From: Aminobacter aganoensis
GTDB lineage: Bacteria; Pseudomonadota; Alphaproteobacteria; Rhizobiales; Rhizobiaceae
Assembly (NCBI RefSeq): GCF_014206975.1
Contig: NZ_JACHOU010000005.1
Coordinates: forward strand, 237,579-301,578
Direction of reading: 5' to 3'
DNA: 64,000 bases
The translations under genes were made by a program, and so were the position numbers. Below, piece after piece: positions 1 through 10,035 of the stretch. The notes below the pieces were generated by a model. The model saw only the letters and a program-made list of their open reading frames with translations, did not search any database and was not told the DNA's origin. Positions within the stretch are counted from its first letter, which is position 1, and each line of letters opens with the position of its first letter.

Positions 1-194
1 TTTCACGCCGCCCCCTCGCCCGGGGAAAATCGTCACAAAGAAAATGCCTGTTCGGGCAGAACCGACCTCGTCTTCGCACGTGCGAAAGACGGCGCCGTCA
101 TCGCCACGTCACCGAAGCCTGCTCAAAGGCCTGCGCAACCAACGCGATCGCCGCTGATTCCGCTGGCCCCCGAGGCCGGCGGGACAGGCAACGG

Positions 195-1214
195 ATGGGA
201 AGACGATTTGTGCGCATCCTGATGGTCACCGACGCCTGGAAACCACAGATCAACGGCGTCGTGCACACCCTCGAACGGCTCGCCGAAACGCTGGGTGCCT
301 TTGGTGCCGAGGCCGATTTCCTGACGCCAAACATCTTCCGCACGCTGCCGATGCCGACCTATCCCGACATCCGCCTGGCGCTGACCACGCCCGGCAATGT
401 CGCGCGCATCATCGAGAGGCGCCGGTCCGATCATGTCCACATCGTCACCGAAGGGCCGCTCGGCATGATGGCCCGGCGCTATTGCCGGGCCAATGGTCGC
501 CCCTTCACCACCAGCTACCACACCCGCTTTCCCGAATATGTCAGCGCGCGCCTGCCGCTTCCCGAGAGCTGGACCTACCGGCTGCTGCGCGACTTCCACA
601 ATTCCGGCCAGGGCTGCATGGTGGCGACCAAGTCGCTCGCCGACGATCTTGCCGCGCGTGGCTTCGAGAAGCTCCGGCCCTGGACGCGCGGCGTCGACAT
701 CAACCACTTCCACCCCGGCAAGAAGGTCGCGCTCGACCTGCCGCGCCCGATCTTCCTCTGCGTCGGGCGCATCGCGGTGGAAAAGAACCTGCCCGCCTTC
801 CTCGACCTCGACCTTCCCGGCAGCAAGGTGCTGGTCGGCGACGGGCCCGAGATCGAGCGGCTGAAGGCAAGGTACCCGAAAGCGCATTTCCTCGGCCGGC
901 GCCCGAGCGACGAGCTGGCAGAGATCTATGCCTCGGCCGACGTCTTCGTCTTCCCCAGCCGCACCGACACCTTCGGCAACGTCATCATCGAGGCCCTGGC
1001 CAGTGGCACGCCCGTTGCCGCCTATCCCGTGACGGGCCCGATCGACATCGTCGGCGACGGTGTCGGCGGCGTTGTTTCGGAGGATTTGCAGCAGGCCGCG
1101 CTCACAGCGCTCAAGATCGACCGCGCCGAAGCCCGCCACCGCGCCATGCGCTATACATGGGCGGCCTGCGCCGAGATGTTCCTGGACAATGTGAAGGCGG
1201 CCTATGCGGCGTGA
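195..1214 (+). CDS. GT4-family glycosyltransferase
   Basis: A retaining GT-B glycosyltransferase of the GT4 group, the type that adds mannose or another hexose from a nucleotide sugar to a lipid or glycan at the inner membrane. The N-terminal Rossmann half starts with a MVTDAWKPQINGVV stretch typical of GT4 mannosyltransferases. The C-terminal nucleotide-sugar half carries CVGRIAVEKN, VGDGPE and, at about residues 252-270, FPSRTDTFGNVIIEALASG, which holds the family E-x7-E region. Length of 339 residues is slightly short for GT4. A GTG at 210 with GGAAG in front of it is a credible alternative start. The acceptor cannot be read from the sequence. The upstream 194 bases hold no gene that I can support. 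Confidence 0.88.
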   Translation: MGRRFVRILMVTDAWKPQINGVVHTLERLAETLGAFGAEADFLTPNIFRTLPMPTYPDIRLALTTPGNVARIIERRRSDHVHIVTEGPLGMMARRYCRANGRPFTTSYHTRFPEYVSARLPLPESWTYRLLRDFHNSGQGCMVATKSLADDLAARGFEKLRPWTRGVDINHFHPGKKVALDLPRPIFLCVGRIAVEKNLPAFLDLDLPGSKVLVGDGPEIERLKARYPKAHFLGRRPSDELAEIYASADVFVFPSRTDTFGNVIIEALASGTPVAAYPVTGPIDIVGDGVGGVVSEDLQQAALTALKIDRAEARHRAMRYTWAACAEMFLDNVKAAYAA

Positions 1215-1256
1215 TCGCGGACTATCCTGTCCGGCAGAGGCTTCAGGCTGGCTTGC

Positions 1257-1616
1257 CTAGAACAGCCGGCCGCCGTCCGGCACCTTGCGCTCGATGGCGC
1301 CGAGCACGACGTCGCCATCGGCGTCGGGGAAACCGAGGGTCAGAACTTCGGACATGAACGGGCCGATCTGGCGCGGCGGAAAATTGACCACGGCAAACAC
1401 CTGCCGGCCGACGAGCGTCTCCGGCGCATAATATTTGGTGATCTGCGCCGAAGATTTCTTGATGCCGATCGCCGGCCCGAAGTCGATCTTCAGCTTGAAC
1501 GCCGGCTTCCGCGCTTCGGGAAACGGCTCGACCTCGACGATCGTGCCGGTGCGGATATCGACCTTGTCGAAGTCGGCAAAGGTGATCTCGGGCTTGCGCT
1601 CGTTGTGCGAACTCAT
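1257..1616 (-). CDS. csaA: CsaA-like tRNA-binding domain protein
   Basis: A 119-residue stand-alone tRNA-binding (OB-fold) domain of the CsaA family, homologous to the C-terminal domain of bacterial methionyl-tRNA synthetase. [20 protein letters not shown] near residue 19 is the signature first strands, and [17 protein letters not shown] is the second conserved block. CsaA dimers have been described as chaperone or secretion-helper proteins in Bacillus; their role in alphaproteobacteria is unclear. The gene starts 9 bases after the stop of the YbjN gene on the same strand, so both are probably co-transcribed. Confidence 0.9.
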   Translation of the reverse strand: MSSHNERKPEITFADFDKVDIRTGTIVEVEPFPEARKPAFKLKIDFGPAIGIKKSSAQITKYYAPETLVGRQVFAVVNFPPRQIGPFMSEVLTLGFPDADGDVVLGAIERKVPDGGRLF

Positions 1617-1625
1617 GCGGTGGTC

Positions 1626-2126
1626 TCAGGCGTTACCGTGCGTCTCGAACAGCACGCTGGCCAGCGCGTCCTTGGCCGACGTGCCCGACCAGACGACGAA
1701 CTGGAAGGCCTGGAAATAGCATTCGCAGGCTTCGAGCGCCGAGGACAGCAGCACCTCGACCTGCTGGCTGGTCGGCTCGACGCCGCCGGCAAGCAGCAGC
1801 GACTGGCGGAACATGATCGCGCCCTCCTGCTCCCACAGGTCGAAATGGCCGAACAGCATCTGCTCGTTGATCAGCGACAGCAGCCGCAGGATCTCCAGCG
1901 TCCGGCTTTCCGGCACCTTGATGTCGAAGGCACAGGCCAGGTGCAGGGCCTCGAAGTCTTCCATCCAGGAGAAGGAAATCTGGTAGTCGGTCCAGTTGCC
2001 GACGACAGAGATCGAGATTTCGTCGTCGCCGGCACGCTCGAACGACCAGTCGTTGTTGTGAGCCACCTGCTCGATAACATCCACCGGATGGATTTCGCGC
2101 GAGAACTCGAGTTCGAGAAGTTCCAT
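1626..2126 (-). CDS. YbjN domain-containing protein
   Basis: A 166-residue acidic cytosolic protein of the YbjN family, which has the fold of type III secretion chaperones; E. coli YbjN is linked to stress tolerance and motility, but no biochemical activity is established. I chose the ATG at 2126 because AGGAAG lies seven bases upstream, and because the longer reading back to 2177 adds a basic stretch unlike the family. In several rhizobia I recall a proC gene following this one; here csaA follows after 9 bases and proC is absent from the window. Confidence 0.85.
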   Translation of the reverse strand: MELLELEFSREIHPVDVIEQVAHNNDWSFERAGDDEISISVVGNWTDYQISFSWMEDFEALHLACAFDIKVPESRTLEILRLLSLINEQMLFGHFDLWEQEGAIMFRQSLLLAGGVEPTSQQVEVLLSSALEACECYFQAFQFVVWSGTSAKDALASVLFETHGNA

Positions 2127-2446
2127 AAATGCTTCCTGTCGTTCCGGGAGCGCCATCGCGCTCCGCGCAAAGGGCACACACGACGAACAAACTTATTCTT
2201 GAACTCGGACGACCAGCGCTGCCGGACTCAATACCCCCCAGCCGGACCGCGCCATCCGGTGCGTGACCCCGCTAAGAATCATGCAACAAATTCAGTGTAT
2301 TGATCAGGAGTAGCGTGAACAGCCCAATTTTTCGCACTGCCGCATTCGGGTGTGGAAACAGGCTGCGGCGCAGATTCATCAAGCGCCGGTAAGCGATTCA
2401 CGACAAAGCACTTTTTCGGATGGCGCTTTGTGGAAAAGTTAACGAA
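2127..2446. other. intergenic, no gene seen
   Basis: About 320 bases between two minus-strand genes. It is AT-richer than the surrounding coding sequence and must hold the promoter of the ybjN-csaA pair on the minus strand and any terminator of ubiK. I see no convincing hairpin, operator or small reading frame. Confidence 0.5.
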
Positions 2447-2761
2447 TTATTTCTTTGTACGGGGCTTCGGCGCCGCCGCCGGTGAGGCCTTGCCGGCATC
2501 TTCGCCGCCAAGGGCTGCGAGCTTCGACTCGAGTGCCTCGATGCGGGCGGCCAGCGCCTTGTTCTCGGCACGCGCCTTGATCGCCATGTCGCGGACGGCT
2601 TCGAACTCTTCGCGCTGCACGACTTCGAGCGTGTTCATCACCCGCTCGGCCTGCGAACGGAACGCGGTCTCGACCTCGCGCTTGACGCCCTGCGCGGCGC
2701 CCGCGGCATCGGTCATCAGCTTGGCGAACTCATCCAGAATGCGGTTCGGTCCGGTCGTCAT
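2447..2761 (-). CDS. ubiK: UbiK-family accessory factor (BMFP domain)
   Basis: A 104-residue protein of the YqiC/BMFP family. UbiK in Enterobacteria is an accessory factor of aerobic ubiquinone biosynthesis that binds lipids and the UbiJ protein. The sequence is an amphipathic helix (ILDEFAKLMTDAAGAAQGVK), then a coiled coil (EEFEAVRDMAIKARAENKAL...IEALESKLAAL, residues about 52-80), then a short Ala/Pro/Lys tail. The start at 2761 gives the usual MTTGPNRI N-terminus; upstream codons are not conserved-looking. The position immediately upstream of lgt on the opposite strand is common in rhizobia. Confidence 0.85.
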   Translation of the reverse strand: MTTGPNRILDEFAKLMTDAAGAAQGVKREVETAFRSQAERVMNTLEVVQREEFEAVRDMAIKARAENKALAARIEALESKLAALGGEDAGKASPAAAPKPRTKK

Positions 2762-2961
2762 GGCAAACCCTCGCGTTGTCCATTCGACGTAGTGGGGCAA
2801 GGCTCAGATTGCAAGGATATCATGCCTGGGGCGGTAGCCGAACGCCGCGGCAAAAATGCCGACTTGCCGACAATGACATCTCGGTGAGCGGCCGATGCCT
2901 GCCTTGACCCTGCCAAGACGCTGCCCCATGGTCCGCCGCATTGCCGGCCTTGGAGACTGAT

Positions 2962-3816
2962 TTGAGCGAATATCTTGCCCTGCCCCTGGCAGCCCTGCCC
3001 TTTCCGAACATCGATCCGGTGATCGTGCAGCTCGGACCGCTTGCCATCCACTGGTATGGGCTGGGCTACATCGTCGGCATCCTGTTCGCCTGGTGGTACG
3101 CCAAGCGGCTGGTCTCCGACACCCGGCTGTGGCCGAACGGCACGCTGCCGATGAAGCCCGAGGATCTCGACGATTTCATCGTCTGGGCAGCGATCGGCGT
3201 CGTGCTCGGCGGCCGCACCGGATACATCCTTTTCTACGATCTCGGCCGCTACATCTCCAATCCGCTCGACATACTCGCGGTCTGGCAAGGCGGCATGTCG
3301 TTCCATGGCGGCCTGCTCGGCGTGACGCTGGCCATGTTCCTGTTCGCCCGCAAGCGCGGCATTCATGTCTGGTCGCTGATCGATGTCGTGGCCGCCGGTG
3401 TGCCGGTTGGCCTCGGTCTCGTGCGCCTCGCCAACTTCATCAATTCGGAACTCTGGGGCCGCGTCACCGACGTGCCGTGGGCGATCGAGTTTCCCACCGG
3501 CGGACCGTTCCTGCGCCATCCGAGCCAGATCTACGAAGCGCTGCTCGAAGGCCTGGTGCTGTTCCTCGTGCTGCGCTTCCTCACCCATTCGCGCCTGAGG
3601 CTGAAGACCCCGCGCTTCGTCGCCGGCGCTTTCATCTGCGGTTACGGCCTGTCGCGCATTTTCGTCGAGTTCTTCCGCGAGCCCGACCAGCAGATCGGTT
3701 ATCTCCTGGGCGGCTGGCTGACGATGGGCATGGTGCTGTCGGTGCCGATGGTGCTGATCGGTGTCTGGGCGATGCTCGCTGCCAAGCCGGCAGCGCCCAT
3801 CGCCAAGCCCGCATGA
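2962..3816 (+). CDS. lgt: prolipoprotein diacylglyceryl transferase
   Basis: Transfers diacylglycerol from phosphatidylglycerol to the lipobox cysteine of prolipoproteins, the first step of lipoprotein maturation in the inner membrane. The protein has about seven hydrophobic segments, the MSFHGGLLG block near residue 111 (invariant His) and the Lgt signature region [16 protein letters not shown] near residue 151. I prefer the TTG at 2962 because GGAG lies six bases upstream (2952-2955); the in-frame TTG at 2941 lacks such a site. That gives 284 residues, normal for the family. The stop overlaps the ATG of the next gene by four bases (ATGA). Confidence 0.95.
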   Translation: MSEYLALPLAALPFPNIDPVIVQLGPLAIHWYGLGYIVGILFAWWYAKRLVSDTRLWPNGTLPMKPEDLDDFIVWAAIGVVLGGRTGYILFYDLGRYISNPLDILAVWQGGMSFHGGLLGVTLAMFLFARKRGIHVWSLIDVVAAGVPVGLGLVRLANFINSELWGRVTDVPWAIEFPTGGPFLRHPSQIYEALLEGLVLFLVLRFLTHSRLRLKTPRFVAGAFICGYGLSRIFVEFFREPDQQIGYLLGGWLTMGMVLSVPMVLIGVWAMLAAKPAAPIAKPA

Positions 3817-4892
3817 CCCGCCTGAAACAGCGGATTTCGGGGCTGATCGCAGCCTCGGGTCCGATCGCCGTCGCCGACTACATGGCGCTGTGCCTGTTCG
3901 ACCCCGCTGACGGCTACTACACGACGCGCCAACCGTTCGGCGCGGCGGGCGACTTCACCACCGCGCCCGAGATCAGCCAGATGTTCGGCGAACTCGTCGC
4001 CGTCTGGCTCTACGCGGCCTGGCAGGCGGCCGGCAGCCCGCAAGACGCGGTGCTGGCCGAGATCGGCCCCGGCCGCGGCACGCTGATGAAGGACATGCTG
4101 CGGGTCCTGCACAGGCTCGACCCTGCCTTCACCACCGATGTCGCGATGATCGAGACAAGCCCGCAGCTGCAAGACGTCCAGAAACAGACGCTTGCCGCCA
4201 GCGGTGCGAACATCGCCTGGCACGACAGCGTCGCCACCTTGCCCCGGGCGCCCCTGTTCATCGTCGGCAACGAGTTGTTCGACGCCATCCCGACGCGCCA
4301 GTTCGTCAGGACCGGTGCTGCATGGCACGAGCGTGTCGTCGGCACCGCCGAGGACGGCCAACTAGCCTTCGTCGCCGGCCCTGCGACCATCGAGGCCGCC
4401 TTGCTGCCGAAGAACGCCGGAAAAGCTCCCGAAGGTGCGATCTTCGAGTTCGCGCCGGCGCGAACCGCCACCATGGAAGCGATCGCCGAGCGCATAGCGG
4501 CTTCGGGCGGTGCTGGCCTGTTCTTCGACTACGGCCATCTCGAGCCGGGCATCGGCGATACGCTGCAGGCCCTGCGCGAGCACAAATATGACGACGTCCT
4601 CGCCCATCCCGGCGAGGCCGACCTCACCTCGCATGTCGATTTTGCCGCCCTTGCCGCGGCTGCCCGCCTGCACGGTCTCGATGCGCACATGGCGACGCAG
4701 GGCGAGTTCCTGCTGGCACTCGGCCTGCTCGAGCGCGCGGGCAGGCTCGGCGCCTCCGCGGACGAGGCGGCGCGCGAAAGGATCGGCGGCGAAGTCGAGC
4801 GGCTCGCCGGTCCCGATGCCATGGGCACGCTGTTCAAGGTGCTTGCCGTCGCGTCCGCTGGCACAAAACTTCCCTTTCCCGCCGTCAGTTGA
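3813..4892 (+). CDS. SAM-dependent methyltransferase, MidA/NDUFAF7 family
   Basis: A 359-residue class I methyltransferase related to mitochondrial NDUFAF7/MidA, which dimethylates a symmetric arginine of complex I subunit NDUFS2; bacterial members probably act on protein arginine too, but their substrate is not proven. Visible are the N-terminal [18 protein letters not shown] motif, the SAM-binding [12 protein letters not shown] at about residue 82, and the [16 protein letters not shown] block near residue 150. It is translationally coupled to lgt by an ATGA overlap. The lgt-midA-pgeF order is common in rhizobia. Confidence 0.92.
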   Translation: MTRLKQRISGLIAASGPIAVADYMALCLFDPADGYYTTRQPFGAAGDFTTAPEISQMFGELVAVWLYAAWQAAGSPQDAVLAEIGPGRGTLMKDMLRVLHRLDPAFTTDVAMIETSPQLQDVQKQTLAASGANIAWHDSVATLPRAPLFIVGNELFDAIPTRQFVRTGAAWHERVVGTAEDGQLAFVAGPATIEAALLPKNAGKAPEGAIFEFAPARTATMEAIAERIAASGGAGLFFDYGHLEPGIGDTLQALREHKYDDVLAHPGEADLTSHVDFAALAAAARLHGLDAHMATQGEFLLALGLLERAGRLGASADEAARERIGGEVERLAGPDAMGTLFKVLAVASAGTKLPFPAVS

Positions 4893-4997
4893 CAGCACGC
4901 TTGCGCCTGCCCCACTGTCCGCGCTCGCAACAGCAAGGCGGACGGCGACGCCGGGCCCGGCCTTGACGAAATCGCATACGGGGATGACAAGGCGGCA

Positions 4998-5789
4998 ATG
5001 CTGAACGACTCGAAACCGGATCCGATCCGGTCCAACTTGCTCGCCAGCGCGGGGGCCAATGGCATCCGCCACGGTTATTTTACCCGCATCGGCGGGGTCT
5101 CCGAAGGCATCTACGAAGGCCTCAACATCGGCGTCGGATCGGACGACGACCAGACCCGCGTGGCCGAGAATCGGCACCGCGTCGCCACCTGGATGGGCGT
5201 GGCGGCAGACCATCTGCTCAGCCTCTACCAGGTCCATTCGCCCGACGTGATCGTCGCCAGCGGCCCGTTTTCCGGCGACCGCCCGAGGGCGGACGCCATC
5301 GTCACCGACCGGCCCGGCATCGCGCTTGGCGCTTCGTCGGCCGATTGCGGCCCGGTGCTGTTCGCCGACCCGGAAGCGCGCGTCATCGGCGCAGCGCACG
5401 CCGGCTGGAAAGGTGCCTTCACCGGCGTGCTCGAAAACACCGTCACGGCCATGGAAGGCCTGGGCGCCAGGCGTGAGCGCATCCTGGCCGTGCTCGGCCC
5501 GTCGATCAGCGCCGCCAACTACGAGGTCGGCCCGGAGTTCGTCGCCCGCTTTACCGAGGCCGACGGCGACAATGCGCGCTATTTCGCACCATCCGAAAAC
5601 CCCGGCCATTCGATGTTCGACCTCAATCTCTACACCGTCGACAGGCTGCACCGGGCGGGCGTGACGGCCGAGGCGCTGAACCGCTGCACCTATGCGGAAG
5701 AGGACCTTTTCTACTCCTACCGGCGCACCACGCACCGCAAGGAAGCCGACTACGGGCGGCAGATTTCGGCAATCGCACTGGAGGACTGA
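4998..5789 (+). CDS. pgeF: peptidoglycan editing factor PgeF (YfiH, laccase domain)
   Basis: A 263-residue YfiH-family protein. PgeF in E. coli removes mis-incorporated L-serine-containing muropeptide precursors, and mammalian relatives (FAMIN/LACC1) are purine-cleaving enzymes. The conserved metal/active-site Cys and His appear in SADCGPVLFADPE (about residue 113) and GAAHAGWKGAFTG, with a further CTYAEEDLFYSYRR motif near the C-terminus. It lies 105 bases after midA and five bases before the M24 gene, so it is probably in the same transcript. Confidence 0.92.
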   Translation: MLNDSKPDPIRSNLLASAGANGIRHGYFTRIGGVSEGIYEGLNIGVGSDDDQTRVAENRHRVATWMGVAADHLLSLYQVHSPDVIVASGPFSGDRPRADAIVTDRPGIALGASSADCGPVLFADPEARVIGAAHAGWKGAFTGVLENTVTAMEGLGARRERILAVLGPSISAANYEVGPEFVARFTEADGDNARYFAPSENPGHSMFDLNLYTVDRLHRAGVTAEALNRCTYAEEDLFYSYRRTTHRKEADYGRQISAIALED

Positions 5790-5793
5790 GGGC

Positions 5794-6945
5794 ATGGCGC
5801 TGCATTTCGAACGAACCGAATTCGACGCCCGGCGCGACCGGCTGATGATCGAGATGGCCGAGAAGAAGCTCGATGCGGTGCTGCTGTTCGCGCAGGAGAG
5901 CATGTACTGGCTGACCGGCTACGACACGTTCGGCTTCTGCTTCTTCCAGTCGCTCATCGTCAAGGCCGACGGATCGATGACGCTGCTGACGCGGTCGGCC
6001 GACCTGCGCCAGGCGCGCCACACCTCGATCATCGAAAACATCGTGCTGTGGACCGACCGCGACGGTGCCAATCCGACTCTCGACCTGCGCAACCTGCTCA
6101 ACGATCTCGGCCTGCTCGGCATGCGCGTCGGCGTCGAATACGACACCCACGGCCTGACCGCCTTCAACGGCCGCCGCCTCGACGAACAGCTCCAGACCTT
6201 CGGCCAGATCGTCGACGCCTCGGGCATCGTCGGCAGGCTGCGCCTGTTCAAGAGCCCGGCCGAGATCGAAAAGGCCGAGAAAGCCGCAAGCCTCACCGAC
6301 GACGCGCTCGATGCGGCGTTGCCGCTGATCAAGCAGGGCGGCGACGAGGCCAAGATCCTGGCCGCCATGCAGGGCGCGATCCTTTCCGGCGGCGGCGATT
6401 ATCCGGCCAACGAATTCATCATCGGCTCCGGTGCCGATGCCCTGCTCTGCCGCTACAAGTCCGGCCGCCGCAAGCTCAACAAGAACGACCAGCTGACGCT
6501 CGAATGGGCCGGCGTGTTCAATCACTACCATGCGCCGATGATGCGCACGGCGCTGACCGGCAAGGTCTCCAAGCGCCACCAGGAACTTTACGATGCCTCC
6601 CTCGACACGCTGCTGGCGGTCGAAAAGGCGATGACGCCGGGAAACAGCTTCGGCGACGTGTTCGACGCCCATGCCCGCACACTGGAGGCGCATGGCCTGA
6701 CCAAGCACCGGCTCAATGCCTGCGGCTATTCCGTCGGCGCGCGCTTCACGCCGTCCTGGATGGACATGCCGATGTTCTACCAGGGCAACCCCGAGCCGAT
6801 CGCGCCCAACATGACGCTGTTTGCCCACATGATCATCATGGACTCGGAAACCGAGACCGCAATGACCCTGGGCCGCACCTACCTGACCACCGATTCTGTG
6901 CCCAAGCCACTTTCCCGCCATGATCTCGACTTGATCGTGCGGTGA
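5794..6945 (+). CDS. M24-family (creatinase/aminopeptidase P fold) hydrolase
   Basis: A 383-residue pita-bread-fold protein with the N-terminal creatinase domain (residues 1-140) and C-terminal M24 domain. It resembles creatinase or ectoine hydrolase more than a metallo-aminopeptidase: where prolidases have D-x-G and D-I-T-R-T metal aspartates, this protein has LEWAGVF and HAPMMRT, and the usual G-H-G-I-G-x-x-x-H-E is GYSVGARFTPSWMDMP. The metal site therefore looks lost, as in creatinase. The ATG at 5794 follows a strong GGAGG, five bases after pgeF. The substrate is unknown; an amidine or N-acyl amino-acid derivative is a guess. Confidence 0.85.
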   Translation: MALHFERTEFDARRDRLMIEMAEKKLDAVLLFAQESMYWLTGYDTFGFCFFQSLIVKADGSMTLLTRSADLRQARHTSIIENIVLWTDRDGANPTLDLRNLLNDLGLLGMRVGVEYDTHGLTAFNGRRLDEQLQTFGQIVDASGIVGRLRLFKSPAEIEKAEKAASLTDDALDAALPLIKQGGDEAKILAAMQGAILSGGGDYPANEFIIGSGADALLCRYKSGRRKLNKNDQLTLEWAGVFNHYHAPMMRTALTGKVSKRHQELYDASLDTLLAVEKAMTPGNSFGDVFDAHARTLEAHGLTKHRLNACGYSVGARFTPSWMDMPMFYQGNPEPIAPNMTLFAHMIIMDSETETAMTLGRTYLTTDSVPKPLSRHDLDLIVR

Positions 6946-6988
6946 CTGCGATGAGCGCTGGGGGGCGTTTGCCATGGAGTTCGGGCAG

Positions 6989-7579
6989 ATGAAACGTTGG
7001 TTTGTGGCCGCGGCAGGCCTGTCCGCGCTCGTCGCACTTTCTGCCTGCAACAGCTCCAAGGACGTGCTCGAGCCCTCGGCCATCGCCCCGACGGAGCAGT
7101 CGAACGCACTGGCCAACGCGGAAGGCACCGACGTCGGCGCCCCGACGATAGCCCCCGCGACCACGGCGCCCGCGCCGCTCTCGCCCCAGGCCGCCGCCAT
7201 CGTCGCCAGGACGCGCGTCCAGTTCGCCCCCATCGTCGGCACCCCGGTCGAAGCGGCGACCCCGCTCACCCAGCGGCTCGGCGCCCGCGCCCGCGAGCGC
7301 GGCATCACGCTGGCCGGCAGCACTGACACCACGCCGCCGAGCATCATCATGCGCGGCTACTTCTCGGCGATGACCGAAGGCAAGGACACCACCGTCGTCT
7401 ATGTCTGGGACGTCTACGATCCGGCCGGCACGCGGCTTCATCGCATCAACGGCCAGCAGACGGCGGCATCGACCGGCAGCGGCGACGGCTGGCCTGCCGT
7501 GGCGCCGACGACCATGCAGTCGATCGCCGACAGCACCCTCGACCAGCTCGCCGCCTGGCTGGCGACAAAACCCGGCTGA
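6989..7579 (+). CDS. putative lipoprotein
   Basis: A 196-residue exported lipoprotein with no catalytic motif that I recognise. The signal peptide is MKRWFVAAAGLSALVALSAC, with the lipobox LSAC. After an Ala/Pro/Thr-rich linker there is a compact domain of about 100 residues (TTPPSIIMRGYFSAM ... VVYVWDVYDPAGTRLHRING). The ATG at 6989 is chosen because GGAG sits nine bases upstream and it begins exactly at the signal peptide; an ATG at 6974 is also in frame. Conserved hypothetical lipoproteins of this kind precede prs in related genomes, as far as I recall. Confidence 0.8.
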   Translation: MKRWFVAAAGLSALVALSACNSSKDVLEPSAIAPTEQSNALANAEGTDVGAPTIAPATTAPAPLSPQAAAIVARTRVQFAPIVGTPVEAATPLTQRLGARARERGITLAGSTDTTPPSIIMRGYFSAMTEGKDTTVVYVWDVYDPAGTRLHRINGQQTAASTGSGDGWPAVAPTTMQSIADSTLDQLAAWLATKPG

Positions 7580-7582
7580 GCC

Positions 7583-7613
7583 GCGACATTCCGTTCCGCG
7601 ATGTCGCTTTTTT
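7583..7613 (+). terminator. intrinsic terminator after the lipoprotein gene
   Basis: GCGACAT (7583-7589) pairs with ATGTCGC (7601-7607) and is followed by six T. It ends four bases after the lipoprotein stop codon and separates that gene from prs. Confidence 0.8.
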
Positions 7614-7692
7614 GGGATTCAATGGTGAGTCCGCTTGCAATACGGCTCAGGGCCGCTAAAAGCCCGCTCATATTCATTTCCAGGATCGGCGT

Positions 7693-8628
<936 letters not shown>

Positions 8629-8655
8629 GCCTTCTGCCCATAGCAGATCATTTCG

Positions 8656-8689
8656 AAGCCCCGCCCGGTACTCCGGGGCGGGGCTTTTT
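8656..8689 (+). terminator. intrinsic terminator of prs
   Basis: AGCCCCGCCC at 8657-8666 pairs with GGGCGGGGCT ending at 8685, followed by a run of T to 8689. The stem is GC-rich and perfect over ten base pairs. The opposite strand lacks a T tract, so it serves prs and not the convergent chrA. Confidence 0.9.
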
Positions 8690-8702
8690 CATGCACGCTG
8701 TC

Positions 8703-10034
8703 TCACGCCAGTTGCCACGCCATGCCGGCCAGCGCCGAGACGGCCAGAACCACGATCATGTTGGCCTTGAAGCGGATCAGCGCCAGGCCGGCGCCGGCCG
8801 CAATGCCCGCCGCGACCCAGTCGACACTGCCGAAATCCAGCACCGGCAGCACGAACGGTCCGCACGCCGTCTCGCCGACGGTACCGAACAGCACATGCAG
8901 CGCGAACCACACCGCGAGGTTGGCGATGATGCCGACGACGGCCGCGGTGACGGCGGCCAGCGCGCTTGCCAGCCAACGCACGTTGCGCACGGTCTCGACA
9001 TAGGGCGCGCCGACGAAGATCCACAGGAAGCACGGCACGAAGGTGAACCACAGCGTCACCGCCGCCCCGGCGATACCACCGCTGAGCGGAGCCAGTGCCG
9101 AAAGCCTGGCGCCGCCGAGAAAACCGACGAACACCAGCACCAGGATCAGCGGCCCCGGCGTCGTTTCCGCAAGCCCCAGGCCGGTCAGCATCTCGTCCGG
9201 CTTCAGCCAGCCATGGACCTCGACCGCCTGCTGGGCGACATAGGCCAGCACCGCATAGGCGCCACCGAACGTCACCGCCGCCATCTTGGAGAAGAACGTC
9301 GCTTCGGCGGTGAAGACGTGGGCCGGGCCGAGAACGAGCCACATCACGGCCAGCGGCACGAACCAGACGGCGAGCCAGATCGACAGCGTGGTGAAGAAGC
9401 GTCGGGCACTCGGCTTCGTCCATTCGGGCATGGCGTAGACTAGGTCGGCTTGATCGGCGGCCCTGGCCCCGGCAGGAGCAAGACCCGCGAAGTGCAGCAG
9501 CGCGCCGATCGCCGCCGCGACAAGCACGATCAGCGGGAACGGCAGCTTGAGAAAGGCAATGGCAACGAAGGCCGCGATGGCGAGAACGATCATGCTGCCG
9601 TTCTTCAAGGCGCGTCTCGACACCTTGATCAACGCTTCGAGCACGACGGCGAGCACCGCAGCCTTGAGCCCGAACAAAAGCCCCTGCACCAGCGTGACAT
9701 GGCCGACCGTCAGGTAGATCGCCGACAGCGCGGTGATGACCAGCGCACCGGGCAACACGAACAGCAGCCCGGCCACCAGTCCGCCCCTGACGCCGTGCAT
9801 CAGCCAGCCGGAATAGGTGGCGAGCTGCATCGCCTCCGGCCCGGGCAGGAGCATGCAGTAGTTGAGCGCATGCAGGAAACGCGGCTCGTCGAGCCAGCGC
9901 TTCTCGTCGACGAGGATCTTGTGCATCAGCGCGATCTGCCCAGCCGGCCCGCCGAAGGACAACAGGCCGATCTTGGCGAAGGTCCGGGTTGCCTCCCCGA
10001 ACGAGGGGGTGGGTCGCGGCGGCGTGGCATCCAT
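8703..10034 (-). CDS. chrA: chromate efflux transporter, CHR family
   Basis: A long-form (two CHR domain, 443 residues) chromate transporter that exports chromate, probably by proton antiport. The N-terminal CHR domain starts with FAKIGLLSFGGPAGQIALMH, and the second half repeats the pattern (MAAVTFGGAYAVLAYVAQQA and ETTPGPLILVLVFVGFLGG). About ten to twelve hydrophobic helices are visible. The ATG at 10034 lies one base after the stop of chrB, so translation is coupled. A longer in-frame extension to 10208 only reads through chrB and is not credible. Confidence 0.93.
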   Translation of the reverse strand: MDATPPRPTPSFGEATRTFAKIGLLSFGGPAGQIALMHKILVDEKRWLDEPRFLHALNYCMLLPGPEAMQLATYSGWLMHGVRGGLVAGLLFVLPGALVITALSAIYLTVGHVTLVQGLLFGLKAAVLAVVLEALIKVSRRALKNGSMIVLAIAAFVAIAFLKLPFPLIVLVAAAIGALLHFAGLAPAGARAADQADLVYAMPEWTKPSARRFFTTLSIWLAVWFVPLAVMWLVLGPAHVFTAEATFFSKMAAVTFGGAYAVLAYVAQQAVEVHGWLKPDEMLTGLGLAETTPGPLILVLVFVGFLGGARLSALAPLSGGIAGAAVTLWFTFVPCFLWIFVGAPYVETVRNVRWLASALAAVTAAVVGIIANLAVWFALHVLFGTVGETACGPFVLPVLDFGSVDWVAAGIAAGAGLALIRFKANMIVVLAVSALAGMAWQLA

Positions 10035-10035
10035 G

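Noticed and set aside
1..194. A possible partial gene before the glycosyltransferase
   Set aside because: The open frames there are antisense or run into the glycosyltransferase out of frame; no motif or start could be supported.
4362..5903. A 513-codon minus-strand frame over midA and pgeF
   Set aside because: It is antisense to two well-supported enzymes.
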